Program-made: the position numbers and the translations under genes
Shown: piece after piece, positions 41,493-50,257 of the stretch
How the letters are laid out: each line of letters begins with the position of its first letter
Position numbering within the stretch: position 1 is the stretch's first letter
Notes under the pieces: generated by a model
The model's input: the letters and a program-made list of their open reading frames with translations, nothing else
The model's database searches: none
Told to the model about the DNA's origin: nothing
Assembly (NCBI RefSeq): GCF_003545695.1
Contig: NZ_QUZZ01000001.1
Span: 496,001 to 560,000, forward strand
DNA: 64,000 bases
Source of the DNA: Taibaiella helva
GTDB taxonomy: Bacteria; Bacteroidota; Bacteroidia; Chitinophagales; Chitinophagaceae
Reading direction: 5' to 3'

Positions 41493-43814
41493 ATGAAAAA
41501 AGCTTTGCTTTTCTTCGCCTCTTTTTGCCTCGGCGGCCAGGCCTTTTCCCAATGCCGTATCCTCTACAACAATTATGATCTTGTATTCGAGGAAACCTTC
41601 GACAACATCAGCAGCACCAGCCAGCTCAGCAATGTCTGGCAGTTTGTGCACGACGATCCGGGCTACGGCTGGGGCGACTATGTCGATCCGGTTACCAATG
41701 TACGTACCTATGGTGAGTTCTATAACCAATCGCAGGTAAGCATACAGCCGGGCGGCATTATGCGGCTTACTGCACAGCGGGTAGATGGGGCAATCCCGGT
41801 ATGGTCCAATTGGCTCAATAGCTACCGCTATCCCAAGTATAAATCCGGTATGATCCAGCTGCGCAACGACCTGTTCAGCGACAGCCGCTTCGACAGGACC
41901 GTTAGCGGATGTACCGACAGGACGGGCTTTCTCTATGGTATGTTCGAGATAAGGGTAAAGCTGCCGCCCAGCGCAGAATGTTTCCCGGCCTTCTGGCTGC
42001 CGACAACCGGGCCCACAGAGATCGATATCTTTGAATACGGCGGCAATGACCGCCAGATATCCAATAACGTAATTTGGTGGTCGGGTGGTACCGGCAGCGG
42101 CTGCCAGGGTTTCTTCAATAAGTCGACCGGTAATCCCCTGCCTTCCGATTGGCACACCATTACCTGCGTATGGACGCCGGATAAAGTGACTTTCTTTTTC
42201 GATGGCCGGGAAACCCGTACGGTCAACAGCAGCCAGAAGGCAACCTATGCTTACTGCCCGGCGTCGATCATTGTCAACCTGGCCATGAACCCCTGGCATA
42301 ATGTGTCCTCAAATTATATGGACGTAGATTATGTGCGGGTGTATAAGCCCAAGCTGCGCAACTATAACCTGAGCTATAAAAATGCTTACGAATCGTTGAG
42401 CCATGATATCTTTGAAAACGCCACGGGGACTTATGCCCCTGTTCATTCTGCCGCCAATTCCATCGCACCGAATACCAGCAATCCGAACGAGGTCTTCTAC
42501 AGGGGAACGGACAACTATCTGTATGTAGCGACCAAAGGAGCAAGCGGCTGGAATATCAAAAAGCTGCTGTTCAACGATGGCTCTTCCACGCTGGCGGCAG
42601 GCGATGTACGTTATCTGCCGGTATACGATATGCTGCTCTACGTGGGTACCGACAACCGGATCAATTTATTCGGAAGGTCGACCAGCACCGGTACCGGCTT
42701 TTACCACTGGTGCCTTACTTCCAACTGGAGCTGCTACTGGTGCAACAGCGACGACCTGATCTCACCTTCAGCAGGTGCGCTGCAGACAACACCCAATGGA
42801 GAAGTTTTCTACAGGGGGCTCGACAATAAAATGCATCGCTATTATATGAACGGCAGCAACTGGGCGCATCAGATATTAAGCGCTACCTACAATCCTTCGC
42901 ATCCGGTGGACTTTGTGCAGGGAGATATTACGATCGATCCCAACAATAATACGGTTTTCTATAAGGGATCGGATAACCGGCTCCAGGTATTCTATAAAGA
43001 TGCCGGGGTATACCACCAGGGCTGGATCGACGATAACTGGGCTACCTCAGCCTACCAGGTAAACGCCAAACCTGGTTCCATGACCTGGGCGCCGGCCCTG
43101 AACGGTGTGCTGTACAACGGTACGGATAATAAGCTGCACTTGTATTACTGGAACACGAACTGGATACACCAGTACATTCCTTACAGCTATGCCAGCGCAA
43201 GCCTGGGCTATGCGGGCGCCGATTATCTCAACGGCAGCATCGACTGGAGCGAGGATTCGAAAGCATTGAACTATGTGGGTTACGATGGTCGCATGCAATC
43301 GTTCGCACGCAACATGTCAACCGGAACCTGGACGCATTACTGGACAGATGATTTCTGGAATACGGACCTCTTTGCATCTTACAACAGCGGCCAGCCGGGG
43401 CAATATGCTTCCGTGCGCAGCAGCCCTTCCGGAAATCTGTACTACACCCGGCGCAACGGACATCTTTCCTACTTCAAATATGAGCCTTGTGAGACGCTTA
43501 ATCCTACCTGCAACGATCCCGGCAATCCTAGGGTATTGCTGAAAGGCACAGCATACCTGCCTGAGCTCACCAATAAAGAACAACTCGAGGTGACCTGCTT
43601 TCCTAATCCCGCAACGGCTTACTTTACCGTAATGGCAGAGCACTACGACCGGCCGTTTACACTGGAACTGATCAACGCCATGGGACAGGTGGTGTTAAGA
43701 CAAACGGTGAAGAGCGGCGCTACCCTATCTGTCGGAAGCCTGAGCCGGGGATTGTATCTTTTAAAGATCAGCAGCGAAGCTTTGCAATACAGTGGCAAAC
43801 TGCAGCTGCAATAG
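41493..43814 (+). CDS. Secreted GH16 glycoside hydrolase with propeller domain and T9SS type A sorting domain
   Basis: The 773-aa enzyme has a signal peptide, a GH16 catalytic domain (about residues 25-290) with the E-x-D-x-x-E motif in TEIDIFEYGG, and a C-terminal half of seven repeats with the pattern FYRGTDNYLYV / YVGTDNRINLF / FYKGSDNRLQVF, about 50 residues each, which suggests a lectin-like beta-propeller. The last 75 residues are a type A T9SS domain (CFPNPATAYFTV, LSRGLYLLKI). GH16 enzymes cleave beta-1,3/1,4 glucans and marine galactans; the exact substrate cannot be told. It is not in a polysaccharide utilisation locus. Confidence 0.87.
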   Translation: MKKALLFFASFCLGGQAFSQCRILYNNYDLVFEETFDNISSTSQLSNVWQFVHDDPGYGWGDYVDPVTNVRTYGEFYNQSQVSIQPGGIMRLTAQRVDGAIPVWSNWLNSYRYPKYKSGMIQLRNDLFSDSRFDRTVSGCTDRTGFLYGMFEIRVKLPPSAECFPAFWLPTTGPTEIDIFEYGGNDRQISNNVIWWSGGTGSGCQGFFNKSTGNPLPSDWHTITCVWTPDKVTFFFDGRETRTVNSSQKATYAYCPASIIVNLAMNPWHNVSSNYMDVDYVRVYKPKLRNYNLSYKNAYESLSHDIFENATGTYAPVHSAANSIAPNTSNPNEVFYRGTDNYLYVATKGASGWNIKKLLFNDGSSTLAAGDVRYLPVYDMLLYVGTDNRINLFGRSTSTGTGFYHWCLTSNWSCYWCNSDDLISPSAGALQTTPNGEVFYRGLDNKMHRYYMNGSNWAHQILSATYNPSHPVDFVQGDITIDPNNNTVFYKGSDNRLQVFYKDAGVYHQGWIDDNWATSAYQVNAKPGSMTWAPALNGVLYNGTDNKLHLYYWNTNWIHQYIPYSYASASLGYAGADYLNGSIDWSEDSKALNYVGYDGRMQSFARNMSTGTWTHYWTDDFWNTDLFASYNSGQPGQYASVRSSPSGNLYYTRRNGHLSYFKYEPCETLNPTCNDPGNPRVLLKGTAYLPELTNKEQLEVTCFPNPATAYFTVMAEHYDRPFTLELINAMGQVVLRQTVKSGATLSVGSLSRGLYLLKISSEALQYSGKLQLQ

Positions 43815-43915
43815 GTTTTGCTGAGGAAGTGCTCATCTTATAAAAGCAGCAATGCGGCTTTGAGCGACCACAGCTGACACCTGGCGGAATAGAAAGCAAA
43901 GAGAACATTATAAGA

Positions 43916-43954
43916 GCAACCCCTGAGCCCGCAGGCCAGGGGTTGCCGATTTTT
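43916..43954 (+). terminator. Intrinsic terminator of the GH16 gene
   Basis: GCAACCCCTG (43916-43925) pairs perfectly with CAGGGGTTGC (43937-43946) and is followed by CGATTTTT. It lies between two convergent genes. Confidence 0.8.
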
Positions 43955-43973
43955 ACCCGGAGCTTGCCGGCAG

Positions 43974-45224
43974 TTAGAGATGATCATCCAGCCAGTTGAA
44001 GATGCGGGTATAAGAGATGGACAATGCGCCCGGCTGACAATGCAGGAAGCCGGTATCCTCTTCGGTAAAGAGCATAAAGTCTTTGGGACAACGCAAGGCA
44101 TCATAGAGCTTTTTGGCCTGCCCTGCCGAATACTCCTCTCCGGTACCATCGATCACCAGCATGCGGCATTTGATCTGATGTACACGATCTTCTATGGTAT
44201 ATTCCTGCAACAATAGCATCAGCTCCGATGGTGTGCGGGCGCCGTGCTTCCACATGCTGTCCGTAATGCCCCAGCGGAAAAAAGCATTGGTTTCCATGTA
44301 TTCCTTCATGGCCTGGTCGAAGCGCTCATATTCCCCGTTGTGGAAGAGCGTCATCAGTTCAGGATTCAGCTGGTTGAGAAAAGTGTAAGTACCCTCTGCC
44401 CAGCTTAAGACGCCCGGGTTGGCAATGCAAAGCTTGATCCGCTTCTCTGCGGTTACCGCTCTCGGCGCCAGGAAGCCGCCCATGCTGAAGCCGATGAGCG
44501 CGATCCGCTCTTTGTCTACGCTTCTGTCTTTAATAACGAAATCGACAACCGGTGTGATCACGTTTTCCCAGTCATAACGGAAAGGCAGATTTTGCAGGCG
44601 CAGCATCTTGCCCTGCCCCGGTCCATCCAGGAGCAAGCAATGATAGCCGCGACGAACGGCCTGCTGCGCGATCCAGAGGTAATCTTCAGCCCAGGCATCC
44701 CTGCCCGAATGGAAGATCAGGATGGGATGCTTTTTGCGCCCGCTCACCGGCGCTTTGAACAGGTATCCCGGAATATGGGTACGTTCGTATGGAATCGCTA
44801 CAGCTTCAACCGGGATATCCATATGCTGCAGGGCATCCTTATAATTCCTGATTACTTTCAGCGTGAGCTGCTTTACCTCAGGATTGGTGGGGTTGGGGTG
44901 ATGGTGCAGCGCAGCCCGGTAATAGGTGGAGGCCCTCAGGTAGGATTCGCCCGCAGTGAGCCGGTGCCGCTGCTGCAGGCAGGTGTTGCCCAGCGCATGC
45001 AGCCGGTCGCCCGTTTTCATCCAGGCTTCTGCCCAGCTATATTCTTCGCTTTCATCGATGCGGCTGGCTGTGTCGAAGCACTCTCCTATGTCCGATAGCC
45101 GTTGCCATGCGCTGCCGAGGTAAAACAGGAAAACGCTTTCCAGCACCGGGTTTTCAAAAATACCAAGAGGGTACCAGGATTGCTGCCGGCCCTCGCTGCG
45201 GATCTCATTTTTCATCTTTTTCAT
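43974..45224 (-). CDS. Alpha/beta-hydrolase with N-terminal helical domain
   Basis: The 416-aa cytoplasmic protein (no signal peptide) has an N-terminal helical region (residues 1-150) and an alpha/beta-hydrolase core: ILIFHSGRDAWAE, nucleophile GFSMGG near residue 245, acid region MLVIDGTGEEYSAG, and the last His in GFLHCQPGA. This layout matches FrsA/UPF0255-like and dihydropseudooxynicotine-type hydrolases. The substrate is unknown. It is divergent from the LuxR-type regulator at 45419, which may control it. Confidence 0.82.
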   Translation of the reverse strand: MKKMKNEIRSEGRQQSWYPLGIFENPVLESVFLFYLGSAWQRLSDIGECFDTASRIDESEEYSWAEAWMKTGDRLHALGNTCLQQRHRLTAGESYLRASTYYRAALHHHPNPTNPEVKQLTLKVIRNYKDALQHMDIPVEAVAIPYERTHIPGYLFKAPVSGRKKHPILIFHSGRDAWAEDYLWIAQQAVRRGYHCLLLDGPGQGKMLRLQNLPFRYDWENVITPVVDFVIKDRSVDKERIALIGFSMGGFLAPRAVTAEKRIKLCIANPGVLSWAEGTYTFLNQLNPELMTLFHNGEYERFDQAMKEYMETNAFFRWGITDSMWKHGARTPSELMLLLQEYTIEDRVHQIKCRMLVIDGTGEEYSAGQAKKLYDALRCPKDFMLFTEEDTGFLHCQPGALSISYTRIFNWLDDHL

Positions 45225-45418
45225 CTTTTTCCTTTTTTAAGTGATTCATCCAAATGCTTGCTTTAAAATTCAGATCATGCGGCGCTGTTTTGGGTGTACG
45301 TAAAAGCCTGTTTTTAGCAAAATGATAAGAGGGGAATTGCTGCTTCAGTTATCTTATAGATACAAAGTAACCGCAGGAAGATGCAGCAGACAATACTGAA
45401 TTACCATTACTACGCCCT

Positions 45419-46192
45419 ATGGAAAAAGAAGAAATGGATGCACTGCGCAAGAAATACCGGCTGATACGGCGGCAGCTGCAATGGCTGGCGGGAAGCAGGG
45501 ACGGCAGTTGTCTCAGCCATCACCTGGATTGCCTGGCCTATTTGTCTGAAGTGGGTAACTACTGCGTTTCAGTCTTTGATATGCAGCAGGAAATACGGGT
45601 GTATGCCTGTGCCAATTTCCGTAATCTGCTGGGTTGGGCGCCGGGAGCGGCGCCTGTCGCTACCGGTAGCTATCTCTACAGCCTGATGCACCCCGATGAT
45701 CGTGCTGCAATGATGCGTATAAATGCTCACATGCTGAAATTCCTTGCCGGCTTGGGAGCGCAGCAGCGGAAAGATTACAAGCTTACCAGCGAGTACCGGC
45801 TGGCCAATGCGCAAGGTGCTTATGTCGCGGTTACGGATCGCTGGCAATTGCTGGAGCTGGACAGCAACGGTAACCCCTGGCTGTCGTTGAGCATACTGGA
45901 TCTTGCACCCGGCCATTATGATAGTCCCGGAGCCAGAAGCTGTGTGGTGAATTTCCGGAACGGCGAAGTGATCGGCAACCTGCTTCCGGAGCAGGCGCCG
46001 CGGTTGACACAGCGGGAGCTGGCGATACTGAAGCTGATGCGCGATGGGCGTTTGTGTAAGGAGATCGCCGCACAGCTGGTCATCAGCATTCATACTGTAC
46101 ATACGCACCGACAGCGGATACTGGCCAAGTTGGGCGCAGATAATGCGATCGAAGCCATCAATGCGGCGAAGGGCAGAGGGCTGCTCGAATGA
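45419..46192 (+). CDS. LuxR-family regulator with PAS-like sensor domain
   Basis: The 257-aa protein has a PAS-like region (about residues 35-160, with the typical YLYSLMHPDDRAAMMRI) and a C-terminal LuxR helix-turn-helix (TQRELAILKLMRDG to HTVHTHRQRILAKLG, about 195-250). It has no receiver domain, so it is not a classical response regulator. It lies divergent from the alpha/beta-hydrolase gene with 194 bp between, and convergent with the protease gene. Confidence 0.83.
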   Translation: MEKEEMDALRKKYRLIRRQLQWLAGSRDGSCLSHHLDCLAYLSEVGNYCVSVFDMQQEIRVYACANFRNLLGWAPGAAPVATGSYLYSLMHPDDRAAMMRINAHMLKFLAGLGAQQRKDYKLTSEYRLANAQGAYVAVTDRWQLLELDSNGNPWLSLSILDLAPGHYDSPGARSCVVNFRNGEVIGNLLPEQAPRLTQRELAILKLMRDGRLCKEIAAQLVISIHTVHTHRQRILAKLGADNAIEAINAAKGRGLLE

Positions 46193-46209
46193 ATAATAAT
46201 GTATCGGCT

Positions 46210-48474
46210 CTACCGCGCAACCTGGAAGGGAAGGCTGGTTGCTGTCTGTTTGCCCGTTAACCGCAGGAAATACGCGCCATCGGACAGCCCGGCGAGATCA
46301 AGTGTATTATGGCCGGCACGGACAAAGCCTTCCCGCATGAGAGCGCCGCTGACGCTGTAGCAGGCATATGCGCAATCTTCCTTCAGCTGCGCAATATGCA
46401 GCGTGGTTTTTGCAGGATTGGGATACAGGTAAACAGCATCCTCGTTCTTTTTCGTTTCGTCGATGCCCACGCCGTCAACCACCCTGATATATCCGGTATA
46501 AGGTTTGTAGTAATCGGATGAAACGGTCACCCATATCGTATCCAGCACGCTGAGCGCAGGAAAGGCATGTGTGCTGCCGCCGCCTGCTGCCGTGGCAACA
46601 GAAAGAATGCTGTCGGGATAGTAGAGCACTGCTTTGCTGCCGGCGACATTGATGTTCAGGTTCAGCTGCGTTGCGTTCCGGTTGATCGTTGCCGGATGGG
46701 TAACGACGAGCGACCCTGGATTCCGGGTTTGCAGCTTGACGGAAGGATCGCCGAAAAGCACCCAGGTATCGGTCATATCTTCTCCTGCATTACCGTAAGC
46801 ATCATTCATCGCCATTACAGCCGAGGTGGTAAGCGCTCCCATAGGTTTTTGTTTAGTATCGACACCATCGGTCAGCATATCGATATAAGCGTCCTGAGCC
46901 CGCATCGGCGGGTCCCAATATTGGTTGATCGTACTGAAGAAAGCAGCAATAGCGCCGCTGGGTTTACCTGAGCTTGCTCTCGATTGACGCAGCAATTGCT
47001 CACCCAGGCAGGTCTGGTTTTCGAAGTCGCCCGAAACACAAGCCACACCCCATACCAGGGGCCAGGCCCCGTTATCGTTGGTCAGCAAAGGAACATCATT
47101 CACGCTGAAGCCGGAGGTGACGAGGAAGTCAAAGGAACCGTGGCCGCAATAGTTGATAAGGGTTGCGCCGGCATTCACCTGGTCCTTCAGGTTATCCGGT
47201 ACAGGATCACCCGCAGCATCTGCACCGCCATGACTGCCATCGTACAGTTCGGCCACCTGTGTGTACATACCTGTCGCATTCATCAGCTTGCTGCGGATAT
47301 TGCGCATATGCTCCCAATCGAACTCATTATTGTCGCCGGGACCTTCATTGGAAGCAACACCGATGGCATGCTGGTACCAGGCCTGGTTCTGTACAGGCGT
47401 TTTCTCATAAGCCAGCACACGGTCGATCTGCACTTTGAGCTCGGCATCGGTATTGGCCGAGAAACGGCCTACCATGAGATCGGGATAGTGATCATTGCCC
47501 GAAACGTAGGCAAAGGCAGCATCTGAAGAGCCGGCGAGGTTGCTGGCGTGCACCGGTGCAATATCTGCATTGTCGCCTACCAGCAGCACATAGCTCAGGT
47601 TGAGCGGGATATACTGCCGCTTGATGTATTGTTGAATGTTGGTAGCAGAAGAACCGCCGGTCAGTGTGTCTGTTTTCAAAACATGGGTGCGCAGCCCGAG
47701 CATATTTTTCCAGCGGATAAAAGGCGCCAGGGTTTCCAGGTATTTGCCCGGTGTTACGATCAGCATGCTGCCATTTGCAGGTATAGGGGCGAAGCGTGTT
47801 GCCGGGGCGCCCGCTGCTTGTCCGTAATTGAGGAAGCGTTGCCGGAACAGGCTTTCCCACTCAGCGTTTGCGGCGTTTTTTTTTTGCGCAGGCTCAGCAA
47901 AGCGGACTTCGATGACCATATGGGTGTAGACCTTGAGCGTATGGCTTACCGGGTTATACTGTATAGGTGCAATGGCCAGCGCCTGGCCGTACAGCTCGCG
48001 TACCTGGTACACATCGCCGGTGCTCAGCGTTGCGCCGGGATAAAAAGCGTCCTGGCGGTATTCGGCTCCCTGCACTCTCGTGCCGGGCTTGCTGCTGCGG
48101 CTGATATTACCCAGTGATGGCGCCAGAGCGTAGTCGTTGTAGGTTTCCGATTCGGATTGCAGCAGCTTTACCGTTGCGGGCTTGTCCGAAGGCAGCTGAA
48201 GCGCGTAGCTCAGCCGCTGCAGGTCGGGAGCACCCTGCTTCAGTAGCTTTACCCCTTTGTCGAGGCCGGCCAGGTAGGCCGATGACGCTTCGTCATAGCG
48301 AAGGGTTACCTGGCCGGTATGCAGCTCGATCCGCAGCAGGGTGGGGCTTATTGTCGTGGCGGTAACCTTCGTGGCGCCTTCGCCAAGTACAATATCTTTT
48401 CCCGGTACCTGTGCATGAAGAGAAAGAACACATGCCATAAGGAGCAGGAGGAAGAATCCGCGGAACGTACGCAT
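46210..48474 (-). CDS. Secreted C25 (gingipain-like) cysteine protease with T9SS type A sorting domain
   Basis: The 754-aa protein has a signal peptide (MRTFRGFFLLLLMACVLSLH), an N-terminal propeptide-like region of about 200 residues, and a peptidase C25 core with YVLLVGDNADIAP, DLMVGRFSANT, the catalytic His in INYCGHGS and the Cys in WGVACVSGDFENQT. A type A T9SS domain ends the protein (YLYPNPAKTTLHIA). ATG 48474 is chosen; the upstream in-frame extension to 48639 overlaps the next gene's 3' end and lacks features. By family it is a surface or secreted protease, and in relatives such a protease processes T9SS cargo. Confidence 0.88.
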   Translation of the reverse strand: MRTFRGFFLLLLMACVLSLHAQVPGKDIVLGEGATKVTATTISPTLLRIELHTGQVTLRYDEASSAYLAGLDKGVKLLKQGAPDLQRLSYALQLPSDKPATVKLLQSESETYNDYALAPSLGNISRSSKPGTRVQGAEYRQDAFYPGATLSTGDVYQVRELYGQALAIAPIQYNPVSHTLKVYTHMVIEVRFAEPAQKKNAANAEWESLFRQRFLNYGQAAGAPATRFAPIPANGSMLIVTPGKYLETLAPFIRWKNMLGLRTHVLKTDTLTGGSSATNIQQYIKRQYIPLNLSYVLLVGDNADIAPVHASNLAGSSDAAFAYVSGNDHYPDLMVGRFSANTDAELKVQIDRVLAYEKTPVQNQAWYQHAIGVASNEGPGDNNEFDWEHMRNIRSKLMNATGMYTQVAELYDGSHGGADAAGDPVPDNLKDQVNAGATLINYCGHGSFDFLVTSGFSVNDVPLLTNDNGAWPLVWGVACVSGDFENQTCLGEQLLRQSRASSGKPSGAIAAFFSTINQYWDPPMRAQDAYIDMLTDGVDTKQKPMGALTTSAVMAMNDAYGNAGEDMTDTWVLFGDPSVKLQTRNPGSLVVTHPATINRNATQLNLNINVAGSKAVLYYPDSILSVATAAGGGSTHAFPALSVLDTIWVTVSSDYYKPYTGYIRVVDGVGIDETKKNEDAVYLYPNPAKTTLHIAQLKEDCAYACYSVSGALMREGFVRAGHNTLDLAGLSDGAYFLRLTGKQTATSLPFQVAR

Positions 48475-48566
48475 GGGCTGCTTTTTAATGTGAAGATCGA
48501 AAATATTGATTTTTCTTAATCTGAAATCGCCTTTGATGTAAATGCGCAGAAAATCACATATAAGGG

Positions 48567-49529
48567 TTAGCGGGCTATGCGGATCGTGATCAGCAGCAGA
48601 CTGCCGATAATGGCCGGCACTACCAGGTTGAGCAACCATATCATATAGCTGCCCGCGAGTATGGCCATACTGTTAGCAGCAATGCCGGTGTCGGTAAACA
48701 GGAGGCCGGCAACATAGCCCCGCACGCCAAGGTCGGCAAGGAATATAGAAGGGATCACGGTGATGAGCCAGAACATCAATCCCGACAGCAGGAAACCGGC
48801 AGCCCAGGGCAGCCCGGCGCCCAGCACATTGGCCAATAGCAGGAACTGCAGGTTGTACACGCAAAAGCGGATAAAGGAAATGCCAAGCAGCTGTAACAGG
48901 TCCTTCCGCGAGTACCGCTTCAGTATACGGATCGAAACGATAACCTTACGCAGCCAGGGCCGGTGTTCGGCCCAGCCGGCCACTTTGTCGATACGCAGGT
49001 ACAGGAGCAGCAGCAATGCGGCCGACAATAGCGCAGCGGCCAGGGCGATACGGGGCCAGCTGCCCGGGTAGGTAATATTGAAATAGACGAGCCCGGCAAT
49101 ACCGAAGCCATAGGTGACCAGGGTTTGAGACAGGTTGCTGATGAGTGTTGCAATGGCCGCCCTCAGCTTGTTCTTGTCGTCGAGGTAGAGAATGCGGCCC
49201 GCAAAATCGCCGATCTTATTGGGTGTTATCAGGGAGAAGGCGATGCCGGTAAGGGTAGAGGCGAAGGCTTTGCGAAAGGGCAGGGGCTCTATCTTCTGCA
49301 GTAGCATTTTCCATTTGATCGCTTCCAGCGTCCAGTTGGCAGGCGCCAGCAAGGCTACCGCCAGCAGCAGGAGCTTATTGCCTTCCTGCCAGTGGTGTTT
49401 GAAATCGGCCCATTGCACCGCAAAATCCCCTTTGGACTGGATCTGCCGGTAGATCAGCCACAGCAGCACCAGCATCAGCGCCGGGGCGAGCACATAATTA
49501 AGCCACTTTTTTTTGGTAGTTTTGTTCAC
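48567..49529 (-). CDS. Flippase-like membrane protein (UPF0104 / LPG synthetase TM region family)
   Basis: The 320-aa protein has about eight membrane helices and the family signature TLTGIAFSLITPNKIGDFAGR (about residues 90-110). Members include the membrane part of MprF and AglD-type proteins; some flip lipids or act in surface glycolipid pathways. No MprF synthase domain is present. The start is GTG 49529, next to the divergent ruvC, which begins 35 bp away. Confidence 0.8.
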   Translation of the reverse strand: MNKTTKKKWLNYVLAPALMLVLLWLIYRQIQSKGDFAVQWADFKHHWQEGNKLLLLAVALLAPANWTLEAIKWKMLLQKIEPLPFRKAFASTLTGIAFSLITPNKIGDFAGRILYLDDKNKLRAAIATLISNLSQTLVTYGFGIAGLVYFNITYPGSWPRIALAAALLSAALLLLLYLRIDKVAGWAEHRPWLRKVIVSIRILKRYSRKDLLQLLGISFIRFCVYNLQFLLLANVLGAGLPWAAGFLLSGLMFWLITVIPSIFLADLGVRGYVAGLLFTDTGIAANSMAILAGSYMIWLLNLVVPAIIGSLLLITIRIAR

Positions 49530-49564
49530 GTAATTCGATTGCTTTCTGGTCTAAATTCTTCGCT

Positions 49565-50140
49565 TTGCCGATCATTCTTGGTATTGACCCCGGTACCCTC
49601 CTGATGGGATATGGTATCATTTCCGCCGACAAAAGTAACCTTTCCCTTGTCGAAATGGGTGTGCTGCATTTATCCAAATACAAAGATCATTCCGAACGCC
49701 TTCATTTTATCTTTGAAAGGGTGAGCGCGCTGGTGCAGATCCACCGGCCGGGGATCGTTGCGCTGGAAGCGCCTTTCTTCGGCAAGAATGTACAAAGCAT
49801 GCTGAAGCTGGGCCGGGCACAGGGAGTAGCCATGGCTGCTGCTATGGCGCATGGCAGCACCACGGTCGAATATGCGCCCCGTAAGATCAAGCAGGTCATT
49901 ACCGGAAATGGCAACGCTTCTAAAGAGCAGGTATGGAAAATGCTGCAGCACCAGCTGGGGTTTAAGGAAGATCCCGGCTTCCTGGATGCGACCGATGCCG
50001 TTGCAGCCGCGCTGTGTCATCATTTCGAGTGCCGCATGGATACCGGGAAAGGTATATCCAGGTCTTCATCGCACAAGCCGGCTAAAGGCTGGGCAGCCTT
50101 TGTCGAGGCCAATCCCGGCCGTGTAAGGGATAAAGAGTAG
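49565..50140 (+). CDS. ruvC: Crossover junction endodeoxyribonuclease RuvC
   Basis: The 191-aa Holliday junction resolvase has the four acidic residues in order: Asp in ILGIDPGTLLMGYG (Asp7), Glu in VALEAPFFGKN, and the C-terminal DATDAVAAALCHH pair. The start is TTG 49565, the only start codon in this frame ahead of the conserved N-terminus; a stop lies upstream at 49517. A near -7 box (TCGCTTTG, 49560-49567) overlaps this start codon, so the true initiation codon is uncertain. Confidence 0.93.
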   Translation: MPIILGIDPGTLLMGYGIISADKSNLSLVEMGVLHLSKYKDHSERLHFIFERVSALVQIHRPGIVALEAPFFGKNVQSMLKLGRAQGVAMAAAMAHGSTTVEYAPRKIKQVITGNGNASKEQVWKMLQHQLGFKEDPGFLDATDAVAAALCHHFECRMDTGKGISRSSSHKPAKGWAAFVEANPGRVRDKE

Positions 50141-50257
50141 TACAGGAGGCCTGCACCGCAACGGTCTTTCAGCAGCAAAGTGATAATTTCACATATTCCC
50201 CCCGCTTGTTGCTGTTTTAATCAATTAATTCCGACTTTTGCTGACTGTAACAAGATT

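Noticed and set aside
46210-48639. Longer C25 protease form starting at 48639
   Set aside because: It overlaps the upstream flippase-like gene and lacks a signal peptide; the internal ATG 48474 gives a clear one.
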